Positions 1 through 13,734 are shown, numbered from the stretch's first letter. The stretch: DNA of 64,000 nt from Acanthacorydalis orientalis (GCA_034766995.1 CM068323.1:22418846-22482845), one strand, 5' to 3'. Notes: a model not told the origin generated them from the letters alone. Numbers and translations are program-made.

Positions 1-2111
1 ATCGGAAAAGAAATGTATAATAGTACGATAAACGTTTTTATATAGAAAATAAAAGTGTCAGATTATTTTAAATCTGATAAAATATCTGTTTGTCGTAACG
101 GTTGATAGATTTTGTTAGAAAATGATTTGATAGATGTCTTTCGTTCATTAAGCAGAAATAACTGAATAAATTAAGAGCGAAAAACGATTATAATCTCATC
201 GAGAAAATTTTGTATTGAATAAAACCATTATATTATTTTTCCTGTAAACTCTTATTCATTTAAAGAGAAAAAAACTAAAAGTATTATATTACATGACTTT
301 ATGAAACAAGATATACAATACACACAACACTAAACAATATCTCTTGTAAGGAGAGTATCTCTGGAATAAATTTCATAAGAGAAATATAATAAAATATATT
401 TAATTTCCAATTTATTTCAAAAATAGTTTTAATAAAGAAATTATATACTTTTATTTACAATCCGTTAGAAAGTATTTAAAGAAATATTTCATATAATTAG
501 ATAAACTTCAAGAAAATATAACAACATTACAAAATTACAAATTTGTATATATATATATGTATGTAAATATATGTGTAGGCTTATAATTCAGTGAGTAAAT
601 TAATTATCTTCCCACTAAAAAATAAAAACTAAAATAAACGCTGTAAGCTGTTACAGTTAGTGAAACGAAATGAATTTGTAGAGCTGAAAAAATCGTAATT
701 TGGCTCTTAAATAACACTCAGTTATTTCAGATGTCAAAAACAATAATTGAGGAAAAAGAATTTGCTTTGGTTTAATTAATTAATATGCAGTAATTAAAAT
801 TCCGCGAGCTGGAGTTAATTAACTCTATACGGATTCTTTCGCTGCAATATAAAGTTTCTGATTTCTTGAAGGCTTTAGTATGGAGATCATTAGCTGAAAA
901 ATAATAATTACTTTCTAGTTATTAAAAATTATTTGATTTATTTACATTATAATACATATTATTATTATTATTATATATATATGTCGTAGATGTTTGAACA
1001 GAAGTAAAAATTCTGTTGAATAAAAAAGTAATGAATTACATTTGAATAACTCTTATAACAGTTTGTATTTACTTTCTAAGAAGTGTTTTTTCTTCGACAA
1101 ATGAAGTTTTATTTGAAATTCATTAACGAATCGTCAATAATCGTTAAAAATACCTGATATCTCCACTATATGTGACGGCTGGAAGAATATCACTTATATT
1201 TTTAATATTTAATTCCATTAGCGTCTCTCTTTTTTCCCATACAAAAAAAATATAAAGTGAGAGAGAACCCAATCAAACAGCACAAAAGAATCACGTGCGT
1301 GTGGGTGAGTGTGAGCATGTGTGCGTACATGTGAGTATATAAAAAAAGTTAAACGGTGCAAATCCGTTGTTCCATTCATCCTTCACTGTATTCAATCATT
1401 TTGTTTTCACATCGCTGAACATTTATCGAGAAAAAAATATTCCGAAGTTTAAACATCTATTCACAATTTGATTGATTTTCAATTTTTATCGTATGAATGT
1501 TATATAAGTAAGTTTTAACTTTGTCGAGAAAATTGTCCGTTATAGAAAATATTGGTCATATAAAGGACTCGTTATATAGTTTCCGTTTTGCACGGAAACT
1601 TTTTAATGGAAGGAAACTCTGACAAATATTTACACTGCTTTTTCATATTACGTCTTATGTAGTGTATATATATACACCCATATATGTATATATATATATA
1701 TACACAGTATACTCTTCTATATGTTTTCGATCAAAAACCTGATACCTTTTGAATTAGTTATTCGATAATATCAAATATAAATATAGAACTACATATCTTT
1801 TTTAAAAAAGTAAATATTTGATTATAAAAAAATATCATTATTAAAAAAACTGCTTCAAAATACATGTCTTTATACATATATTAATAAATATATCTTTATA
1901 GTACCATCGTACTAAAATATTTAACAACTCTTTATATTAGTAGACGTAAATCAATTTCGGAAATAATAAATAATGTCCTATAAAATACAAAATTCTATCT
2001 CCTCTTTTCCACAGAATAATATTCTACTTTTTATATCTGTTAAATGTTCATTAAATAATGTCACGAACTATTGCGTCATTTTGTTCGACGAAATATTCTG
2101 TTATATCTCAG

Positions 2112-2114
<3 letters not shown>
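1..2114. other. AT-rich non-coding stretch
   Basis: Nothing recognisable apart from short TA runs (548-559, 1687-1702) and a GTGTGGGTGAGTGTGAGCAT tract near 1299. After TTATTTCAG at 730 there is a 14-codon open frame, which I regard as chance. Confidence 0.6.

Positions 2115-2170
<56 letters not shown>
2115..2170. repeat. (TA)n, 56 bp
   Basis: Pure run followed by GTATATGTATATATG. Confidence 0.98.
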
Positions 2171-2176
<6 letters not shown>

Positions 2177-2319
2177 GTATATATGATTCGTGAGAGCGGT
2201 CAGGCATTGAACAGGAAATGAAAATCGTAACGTCAAATAATACAGGATATTTGATCTCGATATTCAACAGAATTTATATACACAAATTATTACATTGCGC
2301 ATATACGTGGGGTTGTAAA

Positions 2320-2323
<4 letters not shown>

Positions 2324-2357
<34 letters not shown>

Positions 2358-2380
2358 AATATATATATATATATATATAT
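2324..2380. repeat. (TA)n, interrupted
   Basis: Two runs separated by ACAA. Confidence 0.97.
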
Positions 2381-2637
2381 AATATAAAAAATATATAGAT
2401 ATATTAAAACTACACATGTACAAAATATTGAAAAAAAGAGAAAACAATGTCTAATAAGGGAGGATGTTGAAGATCGTTGATGTGTAGTATATTAATAAGT
2501 ATGTTTGTCGAAAGAAAATGTTCTGACTTCTTTGATATATCAAAAAAATGTGTTGGGTATTTGGGAAATTTGACGTATTTGCAAGACTGAAGAGTTTTTT
2601 TTGGAATGTAAGGTCAAGTGTGTGTGTATATACATAA

Positions 2638-2643
<6 letters not shown>

Positions 2644-2679
<36 letters not shown>
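2644..2679. repeat. (TA)n, 36 bp
   Basis: Followed by a GCGTGTATGTGTGTATAT tract. Confidence 0.97.
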
Positions 2680-2682
<3 letters not shown>

Positions 2683-2846
2683 TGTATGTGTGTATATATG
2701 TATGTGTAATTGATAATGTCGGAGAAATATTTTTGTCCGAATTTTTGTTCACGCAGTTAAATTAAAACTTTTCTTATTGATCACATGAATACGAAAAGTT
2801 TTTTTTGAAATTAATACTTTCACAACTTATATATACTTGTATACAC

Positions 2847-2848
2847 AT

Positions 2849-2879
<31 letters not shown>

Positions 2880-2911
2880 CATGTATATATATATATATAT
2901 GTATATATATA
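2847..2911. repeat. Compound (CA)n-(TA)n
   Basis: CA repeats pass into TA repeats with two TG interruptions. Confidence 0.97.
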
Positions 2912-4554
2912 CTTAATTAATAAATGCTCCAAGCAATTTTAATACAAGCTTAATAGTATATCATATCAGTACTAAATATACAATTAATAAAATACTGATA
3001 TTATATATTTGTTGGATAATTATTAAAGTTTTCCAGTATATTTCTGCAGGATATTTGCAGGAAATATTTAAGCGACTATTTTCAGAGAAAATGTTAAATA
3101 TTGAAATTATTTATGAAATCCATCTTAATGACGTTAACTCATAAAAGATATATTTGGTCTCAAAATGTAAATAGAAATTATAATTAAAATTGAAATGTTA
3201 TTTCATTCAATTCAGTAAAAATATTTGTAAAAATCAATTCGAATGATTTAAAAATAGACATTTTATTTGAAAAACTGAAAAATATTTCCATATTACTTTG
3301 ACATTATATGTAGATAAATAAAAAAAAATTATTAACAAATGGCTGTTTACTTTCCAGTGATCAAATATCAAAAATGTAAGTGATTATTGCTTCGAATATT
3401 TACATTTGGATATATTGATTGATATTTGGTCACAACAAGTTTATTCGTTTTATTATTTGAATCAATAAAAAGTTATGTATGAGAGAAAATATTTATTGTA
3501 ATAAAGTCTGCTGACCTTAAACAATATAATCAAATTTGTATTGTATTCAATAACGATGTATTCTATCAAAAAGACTTCAAACTTTCAACAACAAATTTCA
3601 TAAATGCCTGAAAATATCTACAAAGTATTCGAAATATCAAAGATATATTAAATATTACTTTTACTTCTACGGTCATTATTATACAGTTGTTCAATATAAC
3701 TTTAACATGTATTTATATAAAGTTATTTTTAACTTTGATAAACATACAGAATTGAAATAGTTTGAAAAGTTGTTTCTTTCTATAATTTTTATTGTATTTT
3801 CAAGTTAATTGATATAAACTAAATATTTCATTTCAGATTTATCATTTTTCTCTAAACTTGTTTTTCTTTTGAAGCAAAGAACACGTTCACAAAAACGTTC
3901 ATCCAAAAATATACATTCATATAAACTTCACAATTTGTAAAAGAAAAAAAATCTTCTTTTCAATAAAGCTTACGAGATCAACTCGCAAATTGAGAGATTA
4001 GGCGACCTCACTGACCAGTTTATATGTCTATATCAGAAGATTACTTTGTTTGAAAACTGTCCTCGCAATATCTGAATTGTGAAACTTACAACAGACCGTA
4101 CCGTCCTGTTGAAATCAAGTATTTAATAAGGCCTGTGCCCACTTCTGTGACCGAACTTAAGAATTTCTCAATTATTTCTCAGTACCTTTCCCTATTCACA
4201 GTCATCGCATTGCTATTTACAGACTGTTTAACACATTTTCACGCACGTGTTCAATGTTTCTATCAGTCCTGAAACTTCACGGTCTTTAAACTGAGTCTGA
4301 CATTCACTTTTATGAAACACGGAGGCGTTGTTTCTTTACCACACAATTTAGTAAACTATACGTTTTTTTGATTGATTTTTTTATAAAGTAAATGTCTTTA
4401 TATTTTATATAACTATTAATAATACGACTTTCAAAATGTGTCATTCGAAAACAACATCTCAAAAACATACACAGTGCATAATATAAACCTTTCTTATTAT
4501 TTTACTAATTTTATTCTATATTCCTGTATTGATATTTATAACATTTATTTTTAA

Positions 4555-4557
<3 letters not shown>
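2912..4557. other. AT-rich non-coding stretch
   Basis: An 18-nt segment at 3358-3375 lies between CTTTCCAG and GTAAGTG. A slightly GC-richer zone at 4000-4330 has no frame. Otherwise nothing seen. Confidence 0.55.

Positions 4558-4605
<48 letters not shown>
4558..4605. repeat. (TA)n, 48 bp
   Basis: Pure run. Confidence 0.98.
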
Positions 4606-4607
<2 letters not shown>

Positions 4608-5227
4608 CACGATACAAAAAGAAAAACATCATAAATGAGTTATCGGAAAATTTACAATTAAATTAGAAGTCATATAACATGAAATGACATTTTCAACAAC
4701 GTCATTATGTTTTTGCTGCATTCATGTCCTGATTTATTGCACAGAATTCCAACAGTTTTGCATATTTGTGTAAAACTATCTACATGCAATTAGTTTCTAG
4801 CCTTTGTTGAATATCTGCTGGCAGCTTTAATTAATATTATATTTGCATGTAAATCCTAACAAAACATTTAATTTTCATATTCGATGCACTGCTTTTATAT
4901 TTTTCAATATAATTGATCTACAAATGATGCACAAGTATATATATATATAATCAGTAAACATGTATATTTTGTAGATTCTCTTTTATACTTCATGAACAGA
5001 TACTTTTTGATCAATGTTAAACAAAGGAATCACTATTTCAAATGTATGTTCAGAATATATTTCAAAATTAATAAAAATTCAACTATAATATTTATTACTT
5101 GAATTGTGTATTTGTTTTCGTATCTCTAAATGTTTATGGGATATAATTCTAATTTTATTTCATATTTTCGAAACTATTACATTTTATATTTAGGTAAAAT
5201 GAAAATAACAGTTTTCGTTTAGACAAA

Positions 5228-5229
<2 letters not shown>

Positions 5230-5269
<40 letters not shown>
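5230..5269. repeat. (TA)n, 40 bp
   Basis: Pure run; a short second run follows at 5287-5300. Confidence 0.98.
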
Positions 5270-5270
<1 letters not shown>

Positions 5271-5319
5271 TTTATATCAAGAAAACATATATATATATAA
5301 TGTACAAATATATAAATTT

Positions 5320-5560
5320 TTATGACGTTGCGACGATGTCGTTCATTTCAACCGTACCGACAATATGACAGATTATTATAGCTAAGCGTTCGCTGATAAT
5401 GCTTTTTCGACGAGGATCGTTAAGATGCCTGTTTTATAGCGGGACCCGCTATGCTCACATGTCGACCCGCTAGTGTATATAATTAATAACTGAAAGCTTT
5501 CAGAAGACTCAATATTGCTCCACTACGTTATACGTTTCGTACGTACCTACGTACGTGCAT
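5320..5560. other. GC-rich, CpG-containing island
   Basis: It contains GACGTTGCGACGATGTCG, TTTTTCGACGAGGATCGT, the palindrome described separately and a TACGTACCTACGTACGTGCA run near 5539-5559. No open frame of note. Possible regulatory element. Confidence 0.5.
5437..5472. repeat. Palindrome TAGCGGGACCCGCTA plus a direct repeat
   Basis: The 15-base palindrome at 5437-5451 is perfect apart from its central base. GACCCGCTA at 5443-5451 recurs at 5464-5472. It lies in a CpG-rich island. Confidence 0.7.
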
Positions 5561-5762
5561 GCATAAGAGAATTTTTGCAGTATATTTTATGAAGCTCTAT
5601 GACGAAATATGCGATAAAATAAATTATGCTCCTTCGTATATACATTTTATTAAAGAAACAGTATGAGGGTTGTTCTATATTGCTCGTATCTGATGAATGT
5701 GACGCATCGATTACGTTATATTTTTATACATATACGCATATGCATATATGTATTATTTATAT

Positions 5763-5798
<36 letters not shown>

Positions 5799-5976
5799 AA
5801 AATCGTGTAAAAATCACCGAGGGTCAAATATTTCTACACAAATTGTATAAAATAATTTTAATTAAAAGATGGTTATATATTAAATCAAATAATTGGAAAT
5901 TTATAATAAAATTGTATTAATAAGTTTCTTGCAATATATTTCTATATAAACTAATACATTTATTTAAATATTTAAT

Positions 5977-5996
5977 TATATATATATATATACATA

Positions 5997-6054
<58 letters not shown>
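5977..6054. repeat. (TA)n, about 78 bp, interrupted
   Basis: A short run, then CATATATT, then 54 bp pure. A smaller run lies at 5768-5793. Confidence 0.97.
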
Positions 6055-6057
<3 letters not shown>

Positions 6058-7573
6058 ATACGTTTACATAATAAAATTTATATTTGTATCATCACCTCTG
6101 AAACCGCTTTTCTTGGTTACCGTCAACGTTTTGGCGAGAACGGATTTGGGGTCGTATAAAAATATACATAATCTCCTTTATACCGCAACTCTCGCTTTAA
6201 ACAACCATATAAGTCTTTGTACATAGTTATTCATATTTACGAAGAGAATATATTGAACGTGTATGTATTTTTAATGACTGTAGACAATGTTATTTTTTTT
6301 TAGTACTTTTTGCAAAGGAAATTTCCTTAAAGAATTGTTTACAGAACATTTTTTAACTGCATTACACAAAAATATTCCGTTTTAAATATTTGTGGAATGA
6401 AATTATTCTTTATTCGTTTCAAACGTATTCAAAATATCTATTCATATGTTAAAATATCAGAAATGTACTTGAGATATACATTTTTGATTTGTACTTAAAA
6501 GCATATAAAGATTGCGTATCGTAAACTGATTCCTTGTACTTTTCAAAAACATCAAACATTGTACGTGAAAATATAAAATGTAATTTTTTAATTAAGTTAC
6601 ACTTGAGTGTTTCGTGTTTGAGTTTGATTGATTACTATAAAAAGATTACGTGGTTTATTAAAATTAAAAAAATATTTTTTTACTCTTTTGCATCATAAAC
6701 AACATATAACTTATTATATAGTTGTTCCAAAGAGCATACCACAATTTTCTACCGATAACGATTTAACAAAAAAAAACTGTAACTTGTTAATGAAAAAAAA
6801 ACAATCTCTTTCATATTATATTTTTACGCAAGTTTGAAAAAGTGTATCTTACATATTTATTCCTTAATTACACAGGTAAATTTAAAAATTTTTTATTTAA
6901 ATATTTAACATTTAATAAACATTTTTTATTATTCTTCTCAAAGTTTCTGGAGACAAATTGAATATTTTCGTTTGAATATTAGTCTTAATCTCTGGTTTAT
7001 GAGCAAATATATTTATTTTAAGAACTCTTTATAAAAAGTGCAATGCTATCTTACTGAATGTACGTGCGATCCAATATAAATCTAATATTTAAATATGGTT
7101 CTACTGAGAAAGTTATATTTCAAATAGACATCTGTATCGAGCAGCAAATATCGTAATATGATATTTTTATAACCATATGTTCTATATGATCGACCGATCT
7201 AGCTTTAACATCAAAAACTCTTCCCTCATTTACTTACAATAATCACTATTAAGACCCTCTGATTATTCAAGCCATTACACCACACCAGATTATAACCATT
7301 AGTGGATGTAATGATCTAGAGTGAATATATCAAGGGTTTTCAATTTCCCTGAACTTGTAAGTATGTGTATTAATGCAGATTTTTAAATTTAAATGAGGGT
7401 TGTTATATAAAATTATTGTTTATGAAACAGATCATCACATACTCGTATATATCTCAGTTTTGCATTTTGTATGATTTCATTAAAATTTTTGTAGTCGACT
7501 TTCAATAATTTTCAAATATACAAGAAATGTATAAATTCTACAAATGAGGCAATAATAAATGAAACACGTTCTC

Positions 7574-7578
<5 letters not shown>
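6055..7578. other. AT-rich non-coding stretch
   Basis: TTACACAG directly abuts GTAAAT at 6875/6876. CATTACACCAC (about 7273) can pair with GTGGATGTAATG (about 7302). A 69-codon frame (6628-6837) is Lys/Tyr/Ile-rich and not credible. Confidence 0.5.

Positions 7579-7628
<50 letters not shown>
7579..7628. repeat. (TA)n, 50 bp
   Basis: Pure run. Confidence 0.98.
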
Positions 7629-7629
<1 letters not shown>

Positions 7630-7739
7630 TTGAATGAACGTGTGATGAAAAGTTATTTATACGATATAATCGTATTCAAATGTATATTCAAGCTCTGATA
7701 TGATATCTCGATGAACCTATACAATTAAGGAAGTCGTTG

Positions 7740-8105
7740 AACTATAACATTATCGACCAGCCGGTAGCATCCTAACGAGGCGAAACTTCATAATTCTAGT
7801 ATTTTGAATAATGTGTGTTGTCACTGGAGACCGGTAATGCTGTAACTGTATTTTGCACGGCAATGTGGGCGTCGTCGGCATTGTCGGTATCGTCGGCGTC
7901 GTCGTCGACAACGTCGTGACATGCTACCGGTAAATATAAAATATATCTGTGCGGCCCATTCCAACACATTCGGAGTCAAAACATTGTTGTACCGTAGTAG
8001 TTGTGTGCGGATGGCATGCAGCCTGCGGTGAAATTCAACACCATCAATTACATCGCGCATTGTGTTCTAACAACCGCCAGCTGCCATCGATCCACTAATT
8101 AGATT
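7740..8105. other. GC-rich, CpG-containing island
   Basis: It holds the GTCG trinucleotide tract and, at 8095-8102, the palindromic homeodomain-type core CTAATTAG. A 79-codon minus-strand frame (7821-8060) with an Arg-rich centre follows from the trinucleotide tract. Enhancer or promoter is possible. Confidence 0.45.
7761..7930. repeat. 10-bp inverted repeat enclosing a GTC-rich tract
   Basis: CCGGTAGCAT (7761-7770) and its exact complement ATGCTACCGG (7921-7930) bracket a segment that includes an irregular GTCGTCGG trinucleotide tract at 7869-7917. Confidence 0.7.
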
Positions 8106-8973
8106 GCGCGATTTAAACACGTATAAATATTCGCTGGTTTATTGTCGATGTTGATTTTAGCAATTATCGAGAAATTCATTAGTCGGTTAAGATAATGGAA
8201 TTTTAATGATTGGATAATATACAAATTGGTTTTAGTATCGTGCAGATTAAAATATTAACGGCTGCATTGAACATTTCAGAGAAGTCGTATAGATTTATAC
8301 AATAGATACTGTATTATTAACATATTACATAGAACACATGATGAATAATCGACCGAGTATTCGATTTAATTATAAAAAAAAATGTTATCGGAATTTCAAA
8401 TATTGTTTCCAATGAAAAGAGTTCCGTAATTAAAAAAATCAATTACATTAATGTACCCGACAAACTCTAAATCAAAATAAATCATTTCTTCATTAGTCCA
8501 ATGATTGATATGCTAACAAATATTTCAAGGCTTTGCATCTTCATAAACGTAAATCTATCAAAACAGACAGTAATTTACATATTGATTCACTGAAGTATTC
8601 AATGTATTAACAAATAAGCTATCTTTGTACAAAGAAAAAAACGTGAAAAAATACAATTTTCTTATACATATAATTATAACCAAATTTTTTTTAATTTTAA
8701 GCGGAATTAAATGTGTAAAATCACAAATACTTCTATCATTCAGAAATAGTTTAATTAACTTATATTGTATCAACAGATTAAAATTTGATTCATATTATTA
8801 AAGTTGTAAATTCGAAAAATAATTAAATATATTTTTAGATTCGATCAGAAAAGATTTCGTTTCCTAAATATACAAATATAAAATTTATTAATTACTAAAT
8901 TTAAATTCGGAAAGCAACATTTCATTTTTTCCTATTTCTTTGTACGAAAACCCAATTGCAATTAAAAAATAAG

Positions 8974-8976
<3 letters not shown>

Positions 8977-9014
<38 letters not shown>
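8977..9014. repeat. (TA)n, 38 bp
   Basis: Pure run. Confidence 0.98.
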
Positions 9015-9019
<5 letters not shown>

Positions 9020-9371
9020 TGCGTACTATAGAATTAATATTTTTGAAAATGAGTACTTTATTAGAGAAACTATATGCGATATAGTCGAACACGATGAGCT
9101 CATGTTAAATAAGGATCTATTTTCACTAAAGCCTTTCAAACGCCGATAACAGAAAGTTATCACAAAGCTATTATCACTTCACAACTAATACTGGGATTAG
9201 TTTTAAGTGTACTTAATATTATGTTAATCTCTAATTATTATTGATTAAGCAGTATAAGATTTCAGTAAACAATTAACTTGAATGAAAAATTTTTATGTCC
9301 ATTTATTTGAAGAAGGTGAACAAATAAAAGAGAATAACTTTTATAAACGATAAAATGTAGAAATTAGTCTA

Positions 9372-9376
<5 letters not shown>

Positions 9377-9430
<54 letters not shown>
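9377..9430. repeat. (TA)n, 54 bp
   Basis: Pure run; a small one follows at 9505-9520. Confidence 0.98.
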
Positions 9431-9433
<3 letters not shown>

Positions 9434-9520
9434 TAAGATAAAATCTTATTGGCACCTGATATACCTAATTTAATTATTAAAATCTAATTTACTTAAAGAA
9501 TTTATATATATATATATATA

Positions 9521-10601
9521 TTATTTTGAATAAATACTATATATGATTCAAATATGTATCATCTGACATTGTTTTATAAGAGACACAAGATATAAAATAA
9601 CAATAATTGCATACAAATGTATGTCGGAACATTTTATTAGTGGTCGTACTTGAAATAAATTGCATTCGGTACACAGAAAAAAATATTGAAATGGAAAAAA
9701 TTGAACGAATTTAAACAGAAAATCTCTTTATATATTCCTTTGTATGAAATGTGATACAAAAAATATACGCAAGAAATGTATCTGATATCTTTTTTGAAAT
9801 AGCTACGAAACAATATATAGGTTTGAAAAAAAATATTTCAAATAACGATGTTGTATAAATTTACAATACGGTTGTTTAAGTTTGAAGTATAAAGACAAGA
9901 ATATAAATTGAAAATCATCGAAAAGTGATTGAATATATTAAGGTATACGTAAACCGTAATCGAAATGTTAATATTTTTTGGATACTTAATATCATTCTGT
10001 CAAACTATTTTTATGAATTCCATTAAATTGTATTGTTTTAAGGATTCATAGAAATTTGGGCATCTTAACTACTTTTCATGTTTTTGTTCACAATTAAGAT
10101 AAAAATTCACATTTATTATACACTCATATAATGTTTAACTTATATAAAAACGCTTTTTATGAAAATGATATTATAAAACGAGAAAAATAAACAGAAACGA
10201 TAAACACATTTCTCAAATTTTTCATAGTTTTTTGATAAAATATTTAAACAACAGGAATTTAAAATTGTGATTTTAGAGTAGTACTGGACAGGTGGCAGAA
10301 AGTGTACATGATAGATGGATGAAAAAGTTATTAAAGATTTACCATAGCTTCAGGATAACAAAGCTAAAAGAGATCGAGAGAGAAACACATACATACTGTG
10401 GTTATGATAGGAAGTGTAATATTCGAGATGGGATTTATACGAGCGATATATAAATGTATGATAGAAAACTATTTTGAAATGTTGTCATATAAAGTAAAAT
10501 AATAATATTAGAAATTTAATACAATTTGAATAGTAAATGTGAGATAACATTTTTAAACTGTTGAATTGTAAAAATATTTTTAATCAAATAATCAGTGGTG
10601 G
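9521..10601. other. AT-rich non-coding stretch
   Basis: Only a slightly purine-rich segment at 10280-10400 stands out. No gene or repeat family recognised. Confidence 0.6.
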
Positions 10602-10602
10602 C

Positions 10603-10674
<72 letters not shown>
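10602..10674. repeat. Compound (CA)n-(TA)n
   Basis: 14 bp of CA, then TACAT, then about 56 bp of TA. Confidence 0.98.
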
Positions 10675-10676
<2 letters not shown>

Positions 10677-11064
10677 CAATTTAATTATTTATTTATGAAT
10701 CATGTAAGATATTTTAAATATAAAAAAATACTTTTAAATAAAATCAAAGTTTATGAAAAATGAATACACATTTTTTAAGAAATTCTTGTTATGTAGTGTA
10801 AAACTCCTTAAAAAAGAAACTAATAACAGTTCCATAAAAATGTATGATCTTAAGTGTAATATAAAATAAAATGTATAAATTAAAACGCAATATTCAGTTT
10901 ATTGATAGTTCTTCATGTGGTTGTAACTATATCAGTTTTCATTTCCTTAATAATATTTTTAGATATAAACTCGATTTATTAAAAATTAATCTCGTTTGTC
11001 AATAAAACGACATCCCATAAACATTTGTACGTTTATGCTATTTTTTTATTTTCGATTTTAAAAT

Positions 11065-11072
<8 letters not shown>

Positions 11073-11116
<44 letters not shown>
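11073..11116. repeat. (TA)n, 44 bp
   Basis: Flanked on both sides by ACATACAT/GTATGTAT, so the ends are inverted repeats. Confidence 0.98.
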
Positions 11117-11124
<8 letters not shown>

Positions 11125-11561
11125 ATGTACACATACGTACTGTATCTGTGTGCGTGTACGTTATAAAGACATTCCTTAAGAATGACTCTCTTAACCTTAC
11201 CTAAAGTTAGAACTATATTCTTAACGCTTGTGGAAAAGTTTAAAAATTTCCCCATTTTCAAAGGTCATAAAAAGAATAGTAGGTGCTCACGAATATAAAC
11301 AGTAGATGAAATTGCATTCTGTCCAACGTCGTTCAAAGTATATATTGACAATTAATTTCAAATAAATGTTCATAAATATCGTTCAACACAGTCAATAATG
11401 AAAACAAATACTCTATTCGAAAGAAGTAAGATGACAAACATTCGTTATTGTTCTATTTGGGGAAAGAAATGATTAAATAAAGGTTAAGTCAAACCAGAGG
11501 ACACTGTCTTTTAAAATCTGTGTAAGGAACGCTTTATATTATTTATTTAAACCTAATTAAA

Positions 11562-11565
<4 letters not shown>

Positions 11566-11621
<56 letters not shown>
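11566..11621. repeat. (TA)n, 56 bp
   Basis: Pure run. Confidence 0.98.
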
Positions 11622-11623
<2 letters not shown>

Positions 11624-11925
11624 ACCAAAGAGATAAAGAGAGAAACACCTAAGGGCAACAGCTGTGTTGAAGAATGTTCTACTTTACAATGTAAAATTAT
11701 ACACCTCTTGAAAATGAATTCATAATACAATATCCGCCCGCCTTTTAACTTTCATGCACAATGAAAATTAGCATTTTAATAAAAATAAAACACGTTCAAA
11801 TTTGTCGCCTGTATAGTCTCTTTTTCCTCTCTACAATTTCTTATATCAGCAAGAACTTTTCTTATTGTTATGGAAATAGACACTGAAGGTTTTCTTATTA
11901 AAAACGAAAATAACTTGGCGTTTCA

Positions 11926-11928
<3 letters not shown>

Positions 11929-11999
<71 letters not shown>
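11929..11999. repeat. (TA)n, 71 bp
   Basis: One TTT interruption at 11988-11990. Confidence 0.98.
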
Positions 12000-12071
12000 C
12001 ACACATTAAATCGATATGTCCACGTGTTCAGTATGTTTTATTCTCATTTCATCTCCTTATCATATTTTGAA

Positions 12072-12759
12072 GAACAAAATAAACAACAATAATTTCATGT
12101 GTGCGTAGAAGCTTTTTATTCTAAATAAAAACAACATAAGTAAATATTTGTGTTTATAAAACATGTTCTGCTGAAAGAGAATGCGAACTTTTTTTGTGAC
12201 ATTATTATTATTATGATTTTTTATAAAAATCAACAAAAATATTTATTATGCTGTTAAAACATTTTTTAAAGAATTAACAAATATAATTCAAAAAGAAATG
12301 TAAATAAAATACAGTAGAAATACGAATTGAAATAAGTATTAAAATTTAATTATACATCGCCATTTTTATACAAATCCATTCTAAGAAATACTTTCAGTTG
12401 AAAAATCTTTTTTATTTGTTTCAGAATGAAGCATTAACTTCCCATAAACTTTATTTCTTTGCAGTACTTACACAAAAGTTAGAATATATATCAAAAGATT
12501 GAAGTTCTTTTACAATTTCACTAAGAAAAAAATTAATTGTATGAGAGACATCAATTGACTTCAAAGAATAGATAAAGAAAACATTAATAGGAATTCTGGA
12601 TTTACTGACAACGAATATTTTTTTATTGTAGTAATTAGAATAATGCTCATTTATTGATTTGCAAAAAATTACATGACTTTATATTATTTTATATTATTAC
12701 TGAAACTTTTTTCTCATGATATTCATTAAAATTTTATATATTTATACAGGAATGTAAAC

Positions 12760-12802
<43 letters not shown>

Positions 12803-13734
12803 AATTTATTTTCATCATATCTTAATTCTGTAATATTATTAAATACTTCAAGGTAATTAATTAAGTGATTATAAATATCAGTTTAAAAATTTATTTGATC
12901 ATATATGAATATGGAATGTAAAAACGCATTATTTATTCATACGTATTTGTTCTATAAGTCCAATTTAGAAAAATCAGCAGTATGAACGGATTTACATTAA
13001 ACCTTTTTCTCATATATCTATATACGTTTATTATACATTTTCATAGTTTTTTTTTTGCTATAGAAACTTGAATGTTTTGCACTGAAAACGAGCTACGATG
13101 CAATAACCAAATAGCTGGAATAATTAGTCGAGCTTACGATTAAAACACCGTTTATTTGATTATACCAATGCTTTTCACATGAATTCGTTTTACTATACGA
13201 ATTAATGTCTGTTTATAATTCGTTTTACAATCATTCACAACTGAGTAATGTTGTACATGCGATTAATTATCGTATTAATGAATGATCAGACATAAGGTAT
13301 TTAAACTAAATATCTCTTTACATAAAATAAACGTTGTGCATATATGTTATCAAAGAATATATGAACTTAACTTGTGTGAGATAAATTTTGGATGAAATAA
13401 TAACTTTTTTAATTAAATGTCCTTATTTTGTATTGATTAGATGATTTTGATGGAGTGAAATGATTAATCAATGAATAAATTTCAACACTTTATTTATTAT
13501 TTAGCATATAGTTTTATAGTTTATAAATTTACATTCGTGCAGCCAATTTTATAACTTGTAGATTTTTAAATCTATTAGTATTATTTATAGAATAAAATTC
13601 AAAATGAGTATGTATTTTTTATTTTCAGATTATTCCCTTATAATCTTTTTATGTTAGACAGTTATTTGAAGTACGTACATAACTTGTATGCTTTTTAAAT
13701 TACTCGTGGGAATTTTCGACATTTACAAAATTGT
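12072..13734. other. AT-rich non-coding stretch
   Basis: After the acceptor-like TTTATTTGTTTCAG ending at 12424 a frame is open for 25 codons (to TGA at 12500). A (TA)n run lies at 12762-12799. Nothing else. Confidence 0.5.
12762..12799. repeat. (TA)n, 38 bp
   Basis: Pure run. Confidence 0.98.

Noticed and set aside
7303..7356. Possible exon before the strong donor CTT/GTAAGTATG
   Set aside because: All three frames contain stops within the segment bounded by the nearest acceptor-like AG.
11190..11215. Minus-strand AG/GT junction TTCTAACTTTAG/GTAAGG
   Set aside because: It is on the strand opposite the best exon candidate, and the pyrimidine tract is short; kept only as a note.
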